Shown in pieces: positions 1 to 6,978 of a DNA stretch of 11,036 bases. Source of the DNA: Methylococcaceae bacterium (GTDB lineage: Bacteria > Pseudomonadota > Gammaproteobacteria > Methylococcales > Methylococcaceae); the NCBI GenBank assembly GCA_012026715.1, contig VEPB01000255.1, positions 1-11,036 on the forward strand, read 5' to 3'. Every line of letters begins with the position of its first letter. Position 1 is the stretch's first letter. The position numbers were made by a program, and so were the translations under genes. Under the pieces are notes generated by a model. That model was not told the origin of the DNA, ran no database searches, and saw only the letters and a program-made list of their open reading frames with translations.

Positions 1-17
1 GGCAGGGATTGCCGGGG
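1..17. repeat. REP-like palindrome, truncated by the window edge
   Basis: GGCA (1-4) and TGCC (10-13) form a short inverted repeat around a 5-nt centre, followed by GGGG. This is the same GGCA-N5-TGCC core found in the longer palindrome at 64-86, only about 50 bases away. I read it as the right-hand part of another copy of the same dispersed family, cut by the window start. With only four paired bases visible, the assignment depends on its likeness to the second copy. Confidence 0.45.
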
Positions 18-63
18 TCCAGAAGCCACGGATGGCGTGGGCGTCTCACGTCCATGTAACTGG

Positions 64-86
64 ATTCCGGCAGTCCATGCCGGAAT
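64..86. repeat. REP-like palindrome (ATTCCGGCA-N5-TGCCGGAAT)
   Basis: A perfect 9-bp inverted repeat, ATTCCGGCA (64-72) and TGCCGGAAT (78-86), surrounds the 5-nt loop GTCCA. The surrounding form, TGGATTCCGGC ending in GGAATGACGG, resembles a short intergenic repeat that is common in proteobacterial genomes, usually between genes and in several copies. A weaker palindrome, CCACG (26-30) with CGTGG (36-40), lies between this copy and the one at the window edge. There is no T-run after the stem, so it is not a standard intrinsic terminator. It probably marks the boundary upstream of the polysaccharide operon. Confidence 0.7.
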
Positions 87-316
87 GACGGCTTAACTTC
101 ACGGCATTGGGCATGCGGGTAGGTTCCTGTCCACCAATAATTTGACCGAAGAAGAACAATGGGCGCCGCAACACCGTTTCTGCAACTCTCCAAACCGATC
201 CAGTTCCCCCCGACCGACCTGCCGCCCAACCGGCGCAACCGGTGATCGCCTCCGGGTGTCCCGAAGCCACGGCCTTCCTTGCCGTCGGCATCTACCGTTG
301 CGGGCGTTCGACGAAC
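87..316. other. Leader region upstream of wza; no supported gene
   Basis: This 230-nt stretch contains the most AT-rich DNA near the operon start, around 130-165, with an AATAAT at 136-141 and a TTGACC at 143-148. I could not pair either with a properly spaced partner to make a sigma-70 promoter. I saw no JUMPstart/ops element of the kind that precedes many enterobacterial capsule operons. An open frame crosses it and runs into wza in another phase, but it has no recognisable protein features. The operon promoter is likely here or further upstream but cannot be placed. Confidence 0.35.
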
Positions 317-1633
317 ATGAGGCTTGCGCAGTTCCTGGGCTATGCGGAATCGATCTTCCGCAGCAATGTGTCCTGGCCGTTCTCCCATCGCCCGTTTCCA
401 GCTCCGGCCGGTTTCTGCAGGGCGCCCGGGCTGCGGAAATGCCTGGGTCCGCTGGCGCTGGCAGCCTGTTTCGCCAGTTCGGGATGTACCTTGATTCCCG
501 GCATGCACATGCGGCCTTTCGCGACCCAATCCAGTATCGAGTTGCCGGTCTCGGAAAATAACGAGACTTTGCTGAAAAAGCTGGATATCAAGACCATCAC
601 CGCACAGACCATCGTCGAACTGGAAAGGGACTACAACACCAAGAGCCTCGGGCCGGACAACGTCGCCAATCACTACTTCGATTTCCGGATCGGCTCAAAG
701 ACCATCAAATCGCCGCCGGGCGGCGAAACCCCTGGCCAGTATCTGGTCGGGCCGCGCGACATCCTGAACATTACGGTCTGGGATCATCCCGAACTGACCA
801 TCCCGGCCGGTCAATACCGCTCCGCAGAAAGCTCCGGGAATGTGGTGGGGGAGGACGGAAATCTTTTCTATCCCTATGTCGGCATCGTGAAGGCCGCCGG
901 CAGGACGGTCGAAGACATCCGGGCCGAACTGACCGCGAAGCTCTCCAAGTATGTCGAACAGGTTCAGCTGGATGTCCGTGTCGCCGCCTACCGCAGCCAG
1001 CGGGTCTATATCGTCGGCGAGGTCAATCAACCCGGCATCCAGACGGTGAAGGACGTCCCTCTGACGGTGCTGGAGGCGATCAACGGTGCCGGCGGAACCC
1101 AGGCCGATGCCGACCTGCGGAACATTACGCTGCCCCGCGGCGGCAAGACCTACGGCATCAATCTGCTGGGGCTCTACGAGGGCGGCGACATTACCCAGAA
1201 CGTCCTCCTGCAGCATGGCGATGTCCTGAACATTCCCGACAGCGCCTTCAACAAGATCTTCGTGCTCGGCGAAACCCATATCGGCGGCGTCGGCAGCGGC
1301 CGTTCCCGCAGCATCACCATGAACAAGGGGCGTATGACCTTGACCGAGGCCTTGAGCGAAGCCGGGGGGCCGGATCAAACCACGGCGGATGCATCCCGCA
1401 TCTTCGTGTTTCGGGGCGGTTTGAACAAGCCTGAAATCTATCACCTGGACTCCAAGTCTCCCGATGCCCTGCTGTTGGCGGACCGTTTTCCCTTGCAGCC
1501 GCGCGACGTCGTCTACATCGACCGGGCCGAAGGCATTCGCTGGAATCAGATCATCGGCCAGATTCAGCCGACGGTGCAATTGCTGAACCAGTTCGACGGT
1601 TCACTGAAAGTGCAACCTTTCATCGGCCAATGA
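317..1633 (+). CDS. wza: Wza-like outer-membrane polysaccharide export lipoprotein
   Basis: This is the outer-membrane exit channel for capsule or EPS, a ring of eight copies in characterised Wza. From ATG 317 the product is 438 residues. A hydrophobic stretch (about 42-55) ends at a lipoprotein-type Cys57 in SSGCTLIPGMHM, much like the SGCTVLPG start of mature E. coli Wza. The polysaccharide-export domain spans about 140-225 (YLVGPRDILNITVWDHPEL). Two SLBB domains follow: about 230-300, opening VYIVGEVNQPG, and about 314-366, opening IFVLGE. The C-terminal segment (about 408-427, RWNQIIGQIQ onward) matches the amphipathic helix that forms the outer-membrane barrel in Wza. The start is uncertain: ATG 317 lacks a clear Shine-Dalgarno and gives a long 56-residue leader. 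GTG 368 would give a more usual leader, and GTG 242 is also in frame. Family assignment is firm; the start is not. Confidence 0.9.
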   Translation: MRLAQFLGYAESIFRSNVSWPFSHRPFPAPAGFCRAPGLRKCLGPLALAACFASSGCTLIPGMHMRPFATQSSIELPVSENNETLLKKLDIKTITAQTIVELERDYNTKSLGPDNVANHYFDFRIGSKTIKSPPGGETPGQYLVGPRDILNITVWDHPELTIPAGQYRSAESSGNVVGEDGNLFYPYVGIVKAAGRTVEDIRAELTAKLSKYVEQVQLDVRVAAYRSQRVYIVGEVNQPGIQTVKDVPLTVLEAINGAGGTQADADLRNITLPRGGKTYGINLLGLYEGGDITQNVLLQHGDVLNIPDSAFNKIFVLGETHIGGVGSGRSRSITMNKGRMTLTEALSEAGGPDQTTADASRIFVFRGGLNKPEIYHLDSKSPDALLLADRFPLQPRDVVYIDRAEGIRWNQIIGQIQPTVQLLNQFDGSLKVQPFIGQ

Positions 1634-1676
1634 TGAAACCTTGGACCTGGTGGAGTCGCCACCACCCTCACCCTGG

Positions 1677-1723
1677 CCCTACCCAGGAACCTGCGGCCAT
1701 GGGCCGCAGGTTCCTGGGTAGGG
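1677..1723. repeat. Perfect 22-bp inverted repeat between wza and wzc
   Basis: The left arm (1677-1698, starting CCCTACCCAGG) and the right arm (1702-1723, ending CCTGGGTAGGG) are exact reverse complements over 22 bp, separated by the 3-nt loop ATG. It sits in the 197-nt gap between wza and wzc, 43 nt after the wza stop. In RNA it would be a very stable stem. No T-run follows the right arm (next bases ACTTGTG), so a standard intrinsic terminator is unlikely. It could be an attenuator, an RNase processing or mRNA-stabilising stem that separates wza and wzc expression, or a mobile palindromic repeat. I saw no other gene, promoter or strong ribosome site in the rest of the gap. Confidence 0.9.
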
Positions 1724-1830
1724 ACTTGTGTAGATACCTCTGCCCAAAGAGAAGGGGCGCGACTAAAGCGTGCGATTGGAGAGAGATCAAGGTGTTCGCT
1801 TCGCGATTTTCACGGTAACCGAAACCCCGA

Positions 1831-4074
1831 ATGAGCAATCCATTTTCCGTTGCCGCAGAACAAGCCAATGACGACCAAGCCAACGAAAAGGAAGACTTCG
1901 ACTGGGGAGACATTTTTGCCGCCATCCAGGACGACAAATACACCGTCATGGCGGTATTCGGCCTGCTGCTGTCATTGGGGGTGGCCAAGGCTTTCACCGA
2001 TATGCCCGTCTACAGGGCCGACGCCATGATGCAGGTGCAGGACCGCTCCAGTTCCATCCAGGCTCTGGAGCCGGTGGATTTTTTCATGGAAAGCCATAGC
2101 TCCGCCGTCGCCGAGATCGAAATCGCCCGTTCGCGGCGGGTGTTGAGCCAGACGATAAGGGAGCTCGACCTGGATATCGTCGCCAAGCCCCGCTACTTTC
2201 CGCTGATCGGAGAAGCCCTGGCTTATCGGTTCCGGGCGGCAAGCCCCGACCGGCCCGTCGCCGACGCCTGGTTTGGGCAGAGCCAGTATGCTTGGGGTGG
2301 GGAGAGCCTGAAGATCGGCGAACTGACCCTGCCGGAGGACTGGCTTGGGCGGGAGTTGCTACTGGTCGCGGGCGAGCCCGGCCGTTTCTCCCTGCGCCAT
2401 GACGGCCGGACACTGCTGGAGGGACGTGTCGGCGAGCCCCAGCAGATCGCGCTGCCGGGAGGCTCCGCCACCCTGTCGCTGACCGTTGCCGGCCTGACGG
2501 CCCGGCCGGGGACCCAGTTCATCATCGGCAAGAAGCCCATGATCGTGGCCATCAGCCAATTGAGTTCCAGCCTGGTGGTGGCGGAAACGGCCAGAAACAG
2601 CGGCATCCTGAATTTCTCACTGGAATCTCCCGCTGCCGATCTGGCCGCGGCGATTCTCGACCGCCTGATAAAGATCTATCTCCGCGAGAACGTCCAGCAA
2701 AAGCTCGGCGAAGCGGATCAATCCCTGGAGTTTCTGGACTCCCAGCTGCCATCGATCAAGAAGCAGCTGGAGGCGGCGGTCACCGCGCTCAACGATTTCA
2801 AATCCAAGAACAGTTCCATCGATTTGAATATCGAGACCCAGAACCTCCTCGCCGCGGAGGTGGATACCAAGAAGGAAATCACCCTGCTCCAGGAGAAGAA
2901 GGACGAGTTGAGGGCCAAGTTCACCGAATCCTATCCGGCCGTGGTTGCGATCGATCGACAAATCGCCCGGCTCCGCGCGCAGATGGCCGACAACGAAAAA
3001 AGCATCGAAAGCCTGCCCGACGTGCAGAGGGTGATTCTGGGGCTGACCCGAGACGTCGAGGTCAACACCGCCCTCTACACCACCCTGCTGCAGAACACCC
3101 AGACCTTGCGGGTCGCCAAGGCCGGCACCATCGGCAACGTCCACATCATCGACCCGCCCATCAAGCCGCTTCGCCCCCTCAAGCCGAACCGGCCGCTGAT
3201 CGTCGTCCTGGCGGCCGCGGCCGGCCTGGTTGCGGGAATCGGCGCGGTGTTTCTTCGCAAGGCTCTGGCACGGGGCATCGCCAATCCCGGCCGGATCCGG
3301 AAAGCACTTCAGCTGCCGATTTACGCGGTGGTTCCCCATAGCCGGGCCCAGCAAAAAACCCGGCCCCGCCGCCCAGACCCCCATCGCTACATTCTGGCGG
3401 GGGAGCGCAAGGAGGATTCGGCCGTCGAGAGCTTGCGCAGCCTGCGGGCGGCTTTGCAATTCGCCCTGGCTGGAGCGCCGAACAAGGTGATTCTGATCGC
3501 CGGGGCCAAGGCCGCCAACGGCAAGACCTTCGTCGCCGCCAATCTCGCCGTGGTGTTGGCCGACGGCGGTGGCCGGGTGCTGCTGGTTGACGGCGACTTG
3601 CGCAAGGGCGACAGCGCCGGGCTGTTGGGTATAAACCCGGAGCCGGGCCTCAGTGAATACCTGTCCGGCACGGTTCCCGGGGACGGACTGATCCGGACCC
3701 TGGCGGAGCACGCCTTCGATTACTTGCCAACCGGCATGCTCCCGCCCAATCCCGCCGAATTGCTGGCGCATCCCCGCTGTGCCCAACTGTTCGGCGATCT
3801 GACGGGGAAATACGACTATGTCCTGGTGGATTCCCCGCCGCTCCTGTCGGTGAGCGATGCCACCCTGCTGGGCCGCCTGGCCGGAACGATACTGCTGGTG
3901 GTAAAGGCCCGCCACGACTCCGTCAAGGACTTGGAGCAGAGCCTCCATCGCCTGGCACAGGCGGAGCTTCGCCCCAAGGGTGTGGTGTTCAACGACGCCC
4001 GCCAAACCAGCGCGTCTTACGGGGACGGCTATGTTCCCTACCGCTACCGGAGCGGTTACGGGGGGGCGGCTTGA
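1831..4074 (+). CDS. wzc: Wzc-like polysaccharide copolymerase / BY-family tyrosine autokinase
   Basis: This inner-membrane protein controls polymer chain length and export together with Wza, by cycles of tyrosine autophosphorylation. The product has 747 residues, close to the roughly 720 of E. coli Wzc. In order: a cytoplasmic N-terminus, TM1 (about 37-56), a large periplasmic region with a helical part (about 285-390) and a GNVR-type segment (about 395-440), a proline-rich PIKPLRPLKP (443-452), and TM2 (about 455-475). The kinase domain has Walker A GAKAANGKT (558-566, Lys565), Walker A' VLLVDGDLR (583-591) and Walker B YVLVDSPP (663-670). The tail carries five tyrosines (730, 734, 737, 739, 743), the usual autophosphorylation cluster. 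ATG 1831 is the best start, although its Shine-Dalgarno is weak. The usual wzb phosphatase gene is missing upstream. The next gene starts on the stop codon (TGATG), indicating translational coupling. Confidence 0.93.
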   Translation: MSNPFSVAAEQANDDQANEKEDFDWGDIFAAIQDDKYTVMAVFGLLLSLGVAKAFTDMPVYRADAMMQVQDRSSSIQALEPVDFFMESHSSAVAEIEIARSRRVLSQTIRELDLDIVAKPRYFPLIGEALAYRFRAASPDRPVADAWFGQSQYAWGGESLKIGELTLPEDWLGRELLLVAGEPGRFSLRHDGRTLLEGRVGEPQQIALPGGSATLSLTVAGLTARPGTQFIIGKKPMIVAISQLSSSLVVAETARNSGILNFSLESPAADLAAAILDRLIKIYLRENVQQKLGEADQSLEFLDSQLPSIKKQLEAAVTALNDFKSKNSSIDLNIETQNLLAAEVDTKKEITLLQEKKDELRAKFTESYPAVVAIDRQIARLRAQMADNEKSIESLPDVQRVILGLTRDVEVNTALYTTLLQNTQTLRVAKAGTIGNVHIIDPPIKPLRPLKPNRPLIVVLAAAAGLVAGIGAVFLRKALARGIANPGRIRKALQLPIYAVVPHSRAQQKTRPRRPDPHRYILAGERKEDSAVESLRSLRAALQFALAGAPNKVILIAGAKAANGKTFVAANLAVVLADGGGRVLLVDGDLRKGDSAGLLGINPEPGLSEYLSGTVPGDGLIRTLAEHAFDYLPTGMLPPNPAELLAHPRCAQLFGDLTGKYDYVLVDSPPLLSVSDATLLGRLAGTILLVVKARHDSVKDLEQSLHRLAQAELRPKGVVFNDARQTSASYGDGYVPYRYRSGYGGAA

Positions 4075-5408
4075 TGATGACCGCGGTGCTGCGCAGATAC
4101 GTCGCCGGGCCGGGCCGGGCAGCGGGTTTCGTCCGGGCCGTGCTGGGCAGTGCCGGTCTGCGCCTGGCCGGCATGGCACTGGGCCTGGCGGTCAGCGTCC
4201 AATTGGCGCGAAGCCTCGGTGCCGAGGGATTCGGCGCTTACGGTCTGGCCATGTCGCTGGTGGCCCTGGCGGGCGTTCCCGCCGAGTTCGGCTTGCCCCA
4301 GTTGCTGACGCGGGAGGTGGCGGCGGCCGACGCATCGGGAAACTGGCAGAGGACCCGCGGCCTGTGCCGCTGGTCGCTGCAGGCGACCTTGGGCTTCACC
4401 GCGCTGCTGGCGGCCGGCGGCTGGCTGTATTGGCATTTCGACCCCCCGGCCTTCGCCGAGCCGGTACTACAGTTCCTGCCCACGGCCCTGTGGCTGGTAC
4501 CGCTGGCGGCCCTGGTCAATCAACTGGGGGCGATGCTCCGCGGCTTGCAGCAAATCGTCAAAGGCCAGCTTGCCGATGCGCTGGTGCGTCCGGCCGGCCA
4601 CTCCCTGCTGCTGCTCGCCGCCGGCCTTTGTGCCTTGCCGCCGACGCCGCAAACCGCGATGGCCATGGGGGTGGCGGCGGCGGCCATGGCACTGGCGGTC
4701 AATGTTGTGCTGCTGTGGCTCCACCGCCCCCACCCCGCGCTGTTCGCCAGCCCGGCGGGGCCGACCTGGAACTGGTGGGCCAGCGCTCTGCCCATGGCGG
4801 CGACCCAGGGTATGCGGATGCTGCAGGGCCACTGGACGACCCTGCTGCTGGGGGGCATGTCCGCGGTCTCGGCGGTGGGCCTTTACAAGGTGGCGGCGGC
4901 GGTGGCCCTGCTGGTCGCCGTGCCGGGTTCCGTCCTAAACGTGGTGGCTGCCCCCGTCATCTCCCGCCTGTACACCGAGGGGGATCGGGTCGCCCTGCAG
5001 CGTTTGATGGCCTGGATCGCGCTGGCCATGGCGGCGGGCAGCCTGGGCTTGTCGCTGCCGTTTTTCATCGACGGCTTTCCCCTATTGCAACTGCTGTTCG
5101 GCGATTCCTTCGCAGACGCCGGCTTGCCGCTGGCCATCCTCTGCGGCAGCGCCGTGATCAACGGTTGTTTCGGGGCCAATTCCCTGTTGCTGAACATGGC
5201 CGGCCATCATCTGGCGGTTACCCGAATATCCGTGGCCGCCCTGCTCGTATTGATGGCGGTGTCGCCGCCGCTGGTCGCCGAACTGGGGGCCGCCGGTGCG
5301 GCCTGGGCCACGGCCCTGTCCAGCCTGTTGTGGAATATCGGCCTGTGGCGCGCCGCTGCCCGCCGGCTGGGCCTGGACACGTCCCTGAAAGCTCTGCTCA
5401 AGCCCTGA
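4074..5408 (+). CDS. wzx: Wzx-like polysaccharide repeat-unit flippase (MOP/PST superfamily)
   Basis: This is a predicted inner-membrane flippase that moves the lipid-linked repeat unit to the periplasmic face. The 444-residue product is almost entirely hydrophobic helices, about a dozen, with few charged loops. The N-terminal signature ARSLGAEGFGAYGLAMSL (about 45-62), followed by EFGLPQLLTREVA (71-83), is typical of the RfbX/Wzx family and sets it apart from Wzy polymerases and O-antigen ligases. Length fits the family (about 400-500). Starts are stacked: TTG 4071, ATG 4074 and ATG 4077 are all in frame. I chose ATG 4074 because it overlaps the wzc stop by one base (TGATG), a common coupling arrangement. 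The GGGGGG run at the wzc end may serve as a ribosome site. The substrate cannot be inferred from sequence. Confidence 0.87.
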   Translation: MMTAVLRRYVAGPGRAAGFVRAVLGSAGLRLAGMALGLAVSVQLARSLGAEGFGAYGLAMSLVALAGVPAEFGLPQLLTREVAAADASGNWQRTRGLCRWSLQATLGFTALLAAGGWLYWHFDPPAFAEPVLQFLPTALWLVPLAALVNQLGAMLRGLQQIVKGQLADALVRPAGHSLLLLAAGLCALPPTPQTAMAMGVAAAAMALAVNVVLLWLHRPHPALFASPAGPTWNWWASALPMAATQGMRMLQGHWTTLLLGGMSAVSAVGLYKVAAAVALLVAVPGSVLNVVAAPVISRLYTEGDRVALQRLMAWIALAMAAGSLGLSLPFFIDGFPLLQLLFGDSFADAGLPLAILCGSAVINGCFGANSLLLNMAGHHLAVTRISVAALLVLMAVSPPLVAELGAAGAAWATALSSLLWNIGLWRAAARRLGLDTSLKALLKP

Positions 5409-5443
5409 TCACACCGCCGTTTTCACCCAGCCGGACCGTCGCC

Positions 5444-6385
5444 ATGCATGTCCCATCCTCCGCCCTCGACAACCAGCAGAAGATTCCCGGCTTCTGCATA
5501 TTCGGAGCTCCCAAATGCGGTACCACGGCCCTGAGCGAATACCTGAGAAACAACCCGTCGGTGTATATGTCCTCGCCCAAGGAGCTCCATCATTTCTGCG
5601 ACGATTTGAGCATCCCCGGAAGAATCGCGGCGAGGGAGGACTATTTGCGGGTTTTCTCCCCGGCTACGCAGCGCCATCTCGCCGTGGGCGAGGCTTCGCC
5701 GCTTTATCTGCTGTCGGAATCGGCGGCGCGCAACCTCCATGCCTTTAACCCGCAGGCACGCATCATCGTCATGCTGAGGGCGACGCCGGAATACCTGTAT
5801 TCCTACTACCGACACCTGTTTTTCCTCGGCGACGAAGACCAGGCGAGTTTCGAGGCGGCCTGGCAGGCCCAGGAGGACCGCAAATCCGGCAAGATCCCCT
5901 ATCCCAGCGGCTGCCGGGAGCCGAAGCGGCTGGACTATTTCTGGGCGGGACGGCTAGGGCTGCACGTGCAGAGGTTGCTCACCCATTTCCCCGCATCCCA
6001 GCTCAAGTTCGTGTTTTTCGAAGACTTCGCCGGCGACCCGCGGGGCGTCTACCGGGAAGTCCTGGAGTTCATAGGCGCCAGGGACGACGGCAGCCAGGAA
6101 TTCCCCAAGATCAACCGCGCCCAACAGTCGCGCTCGCTGTGGCTGGCGCAAGGCCTGCGGCGAATCCCTCAGCCGCTGGTGGCTCGCGCGGCTTCCGTCA
6201 AACGAAGCCTCGGCGTCGGCCGGCTCTCGCTTACCGGCTGGCTGAACCGGCTGAATACCCGCGAGGCCGATCCGGACCGGCTCGATCCGGCGACCCGTGC
6301 CGCCCTGACAGACCGGTTCGGCGAGGACATCGCGCTGCTGTCGCGCCTCACCGGCCGCAGCCTCGATCATTGGCGGCAGCCATGA
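5444..6385 (+). CDS. PAPS-dependent sulfotransferase, probably sulfating the polysaccharide
   Basis: It is predicted to transfer sulfate from 3'-phosphoadenosine 5'-phosphosulfate (PAPS) to an acceptor, most likely a sugar hydroxyl of the EPS. The 313-residue product starts with the 5'-phosphosulfate-binding loop FGAPKCGTTALSEYL (20-34, Lys24). A GEASPLYL motif (82-89) matches the GE.SP.YL element of glycan sulfotransferases of the heparan N-sulfotransferase type. The 3'-phosphate-binding region is VMLRATPEYLYSYYRH (109-124), with Arg112 and Ser120 in the expected places. FFEDFAGDPRGVYREVLEFIG-type sequence in the C-terminal half is also usual. ATG 5444 is the first start after the flippase stop (35-nt gap); the Shine-Dalgarno is poor. 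The frame stays open far upstream through the flippase, but that part is a high-GC shadow. It overlaps the next gene by ATGA. The acceptor is inferred from context only; a protein or small-molecule acceptor is possible. Confidence 0.85.
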   Translation: MHVPSSALDNQQKIPGFCIFGAPKCGTTALSEYLRNNPSVYMSSPKELHHFCDDLSIPGRIAAREDYLRVFSPATQRHLAVGEASPLYLLSESAARNLHAFNPQARIIVMLRATPEYLYSYYRHLFFLGDEDQASFEAAWQAQEDRKSGKIPYPSGCREPKRLDYFWAGRLGLHVQRLLTHFPASQLKFVFFEDFAGDPRGVYREVLEFIGARDDGSQEFPKINRAQQSRSLWLAQGLRRIPQPLVARAASVKRSLGVGRLSLTGWLNRLNTREADPDRLDPATRAALTDRFGEDIALLSRLTGRSLDHWRQP

Positions 6386-6978
6386 TCCGTCTCCTGATTC
6401 GCCGCACCCTATCGGGCATCAGCCGAGCCACCCGGTGGACCGCCTCCCGGCTGAGGGGGCTGTATTTTCGCGCCGCCTGTCCCGGCCTCGAGTTGTCCTC
6501 CGGCGTCGAGATCGGTCCTGGCGTCCGGCTCTCGGCGACCGACGGCGGACGCATCGCCATCGGCAGCAACGTCAGCCTCGGGCCCCACTGCCAGATCGTC
6601 GCCCGGCGGGGCGGTCGGATCCGTATCGGCGAGAACGTGCAATTGGGCCAGGGATGCATCGTGACCGCCCTCGACGGCATCGCGATCGGCCCTGGCTGCC
6701 TGCTGGCCGAATACGTGGTGATCCGGGATCAGGATCATGATTCGGGTTCCCGGCCGTTTCGCCATTCCGGATTCAAGACGGCGGCGATCGAGATCGGTGA
6801 CGACTGCTGGCTGGGAACCAAATCGACGGTGCTGCGCGGCAGCGTCATCGGCCGCGGCGCGGTCATCGGCGCCCACGCCCTGGTGCGGAGCGCTATCCCC
6901 GGCCGGACCTTGGCGGTCGGCAGTCCGGCTCGGGTGGTTAAACAGTTCGTCGGCCTGAGGGAGCGAGAGCCGTCATGA
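6382..6978 (+). CDS. Hexapeptide-repeat (LbH) acyltransferase, WcaF/CysE-like
   Basis: It is a predicted O-acyl (probably acetyl) transferase acting on a sugar of the repeat unit. The 198-residue product opens with a basic helix (1-30), then has left-handed beta-helix repeats of the form [IV]-G-x-x from about 42 to 168, for example VEIGPGVRL, IAIGSNVSLG, IRIGENVQLG and IAIGPGCLLA. A loop with DQDHDSGSRP (116-125) carries His119, at the place of the catalytic histidine of xenobiotic and sugar acetyltransferases. The late IGDDCWLGTKSTVLRG, then VGSPARVVK (179-187), is the usual end of WcaF/NodL-type enzymes. It starts inside the sulfotransferase stop (ATGA) with GGCGG just upstream, and ends in the same ATGA overlap with the next gene. 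The acyl donor and target sugar cannot be read from sequence. Confidence 0.85.
   Translation: MIRLLIRRTLSGISRATRWTASRLRGLYFRAACPGLELSSGVEIGPGVRLSATDGGRIAIGSNVSLGPHCQIVARRGGRIRIGENVQLGQGCIVTALDGIAIGPGCLLAEYVVIRDQDHDSGSRPFRHSGFKTAAIEIGDDCWLGTKSTVLRGSVIGRGAVIGAHALVRSAIPGRTLAVGSPARVVKQFVGLREREPS

Noticed and set aside
110..130. Possible JUMPstart/ops element (GCGGGTAGG)
   Set aside because: It differs from the GGCGGTAG ops core at key bases and lacks the surrounding JUMPstart sequence.
142..561. 139-residue plus-strand frame across the leader and wza start
   Set aside because: It overlaps the wza signal sequence and start of the mature protein in another phase, starts on TTG and shows no domain features.
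1796..1810. TCGC-TTC-GCGA hairpin followed by TTTT, as a terminator before wzc
   Set aside because: The stem has only 4 bp and the T-run only 4 bases; too weak, and it sits about 20 bases before the wzc start.
1630..1818. 62-residue frame starting in an ATGA overlap with the wza stop
   Set aside because: It runs straight through the perfect 22-bp inverted repeat, so much of its sequence is dictated by the palindrome, and it has no recognisable domain or good ribosome site.
2617..4179. 520-residue frame on the minus strand opposite wzc
   Set aside because: Rich in Gly, Gln, Arg and His with no recognisable motif; it mirrors the well-supported Wzc coding sequence.
3980..5443. Long upstream extension of the sulfotransferase frame, giving an 801-residue product
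   Set aside because: It is low-complexity Gly/Arg/Pro-rich sequence in a second phase of wzc and the flippase, typical of high-GC shadows. The sulfotransferase motifs begin just after ATG 5444.
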